The position numbers and the translations under genes are program-made. A DNA stretch of 64,000 nucleotides from Cinnamomum chago (taxonomy: Eukaryota > Streptophyta > Magnoliopsida > Laurales > Lauraceae), in the NCBI GenBank assembly GCA_038049695.1, contig CP142453.1:15690001-15754000 (forward strand). The letters are read 5' to 3'. Within the stretch, counting starts at the first letter, position 1; each line of letters begins with the position of its first letter. Below the pieces are notes generated by a model. The model did not search any database and was not told the origin of the DNA. It was given only the letters and a program-made list of their open reading frames with translations. Shown here one piece after another: positions 63,722 to 64,000 of this stretch.

Positions 63722-64000
63722 TACTTTGTAGAAGATGATAATGGTAGTGGTGGGGAAGTGTTTTGGGGGTTTGAACCACTTAAGGGTTTTGAAATTTGAA
63801 CCCTTTGGAGAAGTGTTGGGAATTAGGAATAAATGAATTAAGTTTGACAGTAAATTGGGAATTGATGTAGAAGCTGATGATCCAGACTTCCTAGATCTTG
63901 TGTTCGATCAATCCTTGGATTATTTGGATTAATTTGACCAGTCAAAGGGGTTTACGATCCATCTTAAACAGGACCCAATCAAGCATGAGCACAAATCAAA

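Larger units (their letters stand above)
59904..64000. other. GLE1: Presumed GLE1 intron running off the right edge
   Basis: No GLE1 exon was recognised between 59904 and the window end, although the first visible exon begins inside a codon. The stretch holds an L1-like 3' fragment, a TIR-like element, a solo LTR and a (GA)n tract. Alternatively GLE1 begins here with a divergent exon I failed to see. Confidence 0.5.

Overview
This window looks like nuclear DNA of a flowering plant. It holds five intron-rich protein genes whose products are all recognisable plant families. The introns and spacers carry AT-rich DNA, (CT)n and (TA)n microsatellites, RTE and L1 LINE fragments, hAT-type and foldback MITEs and LTR-element remains. 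Introns of 1-4 kb filled with transposons suggest a medium or large genome. A magnoliid or other early-diverging angiosperm is possible, but I cannot fix the species from sequence alone.

Layout, left to right. A GDSL esterase/lipase gene lies on the plus strand (coding 1324-5370, five exons, 349 aa). It converges on a minus-strand gene for plastid biosynthetic threonine deaminase (coding 14954-6979, nine exons, 612 aa). Next on the minus strand is the gene for mitochondrial ribosomal protein bL9 (26988-18387, five exons, 206 aa), then an A1-type aspartic protease gene (37642-29210, ten exons, 493 aa). After an 11.6 kb gene-free block comes the 3' half of the mRNA-export factor gene GLE1 (59900-49259, six exons seen, 241 C-terminal residues), whose 5' part lies beyond the right edge. 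All exon borders were read by eye from splice sites, reading phase and protein-family similarity. They join in phase throughout and leave no internal stop. The genes are unrelated housekeeping or secretory functions; I see no pathway cluster.

The most unusual content is in the repeats. Inside an intron of the aspartic protease gene, a hAT-type MITE (32055-32798, 8-bp target duplication) has been invaded by a 193-bp structure (32324-32516). That structure has two 70-bp direct repeats, an initiator-tRNA-Met primer binding site, a G24 polypurine tract and a perfect 5-bp target duplication, so it is in effect a complete miniature LTR retrotransposon. The gene-free block at 45.3-48.3 kb is a mosaic of at least five unrelated-looking foldback elements, most of them bordered by (TA)n tracts. 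Other well-supported insertions are a CACTA-like hairpin MITE (3420-3624, 3-bp duplication), two more hAT-type MITEs (43661-44045 and 59001-59519, 8-bp duplications) and a solo LTR (62506-62959, 5-bp duplication). Intron 1 of the threonine deaminase gene contains about five degenerate tandem units of 340-400 bp.
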